A program made the translations under genes and the position numbers. Under the pieces are notes generated by a model. It did not search any database. It was not told the origin of the DNA and saw nothing but the letters and a program-made list of their open reading frames with translations. A stretch of DNA of 64,000 bases from Candidatus Rikenella faecigallinarum. GTDB taxonomy: Bacteria; Bacteroidota; Bacteroidia; Bacteroidales; Rikenellaceae. Below are positions 63,597 to 64,000 of the stretch, one piece after another. Numbering within the stretch: the first letter of the stretch is position 1; every line of letters begins with the position of its first letter. The stretch is from assembly GCA_019113395.1 (NCBI GenBank), contig DXHL01000006.1, positions 62,001 to 126,000 on the forward strand, read 5' to 3'.

Positions 63597-64000
63597 GCGT
63601 CCCTTGTCCGCCCGAAGCGTTGTTATTCGAATCATTGCCCGGACGCCGACGGCCACCCCGTCCATTGTTCTTACCGCCCCGACGGCTGTGGTTGCCTCGT
63701 CCGCGGCCTGCCGCAGCTGCGTCCCCCTGTTCGGGTCGCGCCGTGGGACGTTGTTCGTCCGCGTCACCCCGCTGTTGCGCCTGTTCGGGACGCGCCGTAA
63801 CCTCACCTGCCGCAGAACCCCCTCCGCGATTATTCCGTCCACCTCGACCACGATTGCGCCCGCCGCGACTTTTGCCGCTGCGAGCCTGGTCGAAACGCGT
63901 AATGCTCTCCTCGCCCACCACATTCTTGATTTCGGGCTCCGCAGGCGCTGCCTGTTGCATCAAAACTGCATCCTCCAGACGGTCTACCTTTTCGCCCCGA
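63586..64000 (-). CDS. C-terminal fragment of a probable PSP1/RicT-like protein, cut by the window edge
   Basis: The frame is open to the right edge, so the true start lies outside. The visible 137 residues begin RGEKVDRLEDAVLMQQ. They end in a long Gly/Arg/Asn-rich disordered tail (repeats such as RGGRNNRGGG and RRPGND), a composition seen at the end of Bacteroidota PSP1-domain proteins upstream of gldH. The PSP1 domain itself is not in the window, so identification rests on tail and neighbour. RG-rich tails commonly bind RNA. Confidence 0.5.
   Translation of the reverse strand, partial: RGEKVDRLEDAVLMQQAAPAEPEIKNVVGEESITRFDQARSGKSRGGRNRGRGGRNNRGGGSAAGEVTARPEQAQQRGDADEQRPTARPEQGDAAAAGRGRGNHSRRGGKNNGRGGRRRPGNDSNNNASGGQGTHEA

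Overview
The window is a stretch of a Bacteroidota chromosome, most likely order Bacteroidales and possibly an Alistipes-like Rikenellaceae; the genus is my inference. The evidence is two SusC/SusD pairs, a fused LpxC-FabZ, a GldH-type lipoprotein, a DUF4199 protein, a BACON/fimbrillin lipoprotein, and many copies of the Bacteroidota -7 promoter box TAnnTTTG. Base composition is moderately GC-rich, with AT-rich promoter regions. No rRNA, CRISPR array, transposase or phage structural gene was seen.

Layout. 1-434: non-coding, with hairpins and a terminator. 435-4123: zinc metalloprotease and an outer-membrane protein. 4330-4907: small heat-shock protein behind a sigma-54-like promoter, then tRNA-His. 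5032-8389: FtsX-type permease, menaquinone methyltransferase, SPOR-like protein, ComF. 8469-16296 (minus strand): Na+/H+ antiporter, a 700-bp non-coding block with repeats, ClpB, LpxA, LpxC-FabZ. 16464-17426: TonB-like protein. 17524-25379 (minus): TrkH, AroE, DUF368, transglutaminase lipoprotein, DUF389 protein. 25655-27231: PUR-alpha-like protein and MnmA. 27299-29127 (minus): RsmI and an acidic protein. 29448-33924: NYN/cold-shock protein, POT peptide transporter, porin-like protein, TrkA.

34052-50836 is the most unusual part. A tyrosine recombinase lies 119 bp from a SusC gene body that has no start codon, signal peptide or promoter. It is followed by its SusD. About 15 kb away, in inverted orientation, is a complete SusC/SusD operon with a promoter. 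The two SusC genes become near-identical abruptly at codon 101 of the intact gene. A 163-bp inverted repeat (155 of 163 bases identical, all differences in third codon positions) starts exactly there. Inversion between these repeats would fuse the one promoter and signal peptide in frame to the other SusC body. It would silence the SusC/SusD pair now in use. A PLP aminotransferase, a BACON/fimbrillin lipoprotein and FabI lie inside the putative invertible segment. This looks like a two-cassette phase- or antigenic-variation locus for a nutrient-uptake receptor.

51121-64000 is mostly housekeeping: PepD, IspF, GAPDH, a glycosyltransferase/DUF4199/Sua5 operon, SRP RNA, MltG, a CDF zinc transporter, an alpha/beta hydrolase, tRNA-Leu, then a minus-strand run of M20 hydrolase, IspH, TrmB, GldH-like lipoprotein and the C-terminal end of a probable PSP1/RicT protein cut by the window edge. 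Potassium uptake is split: the TrkH pore and TrkA regulator genes lie about 14 kb apart.
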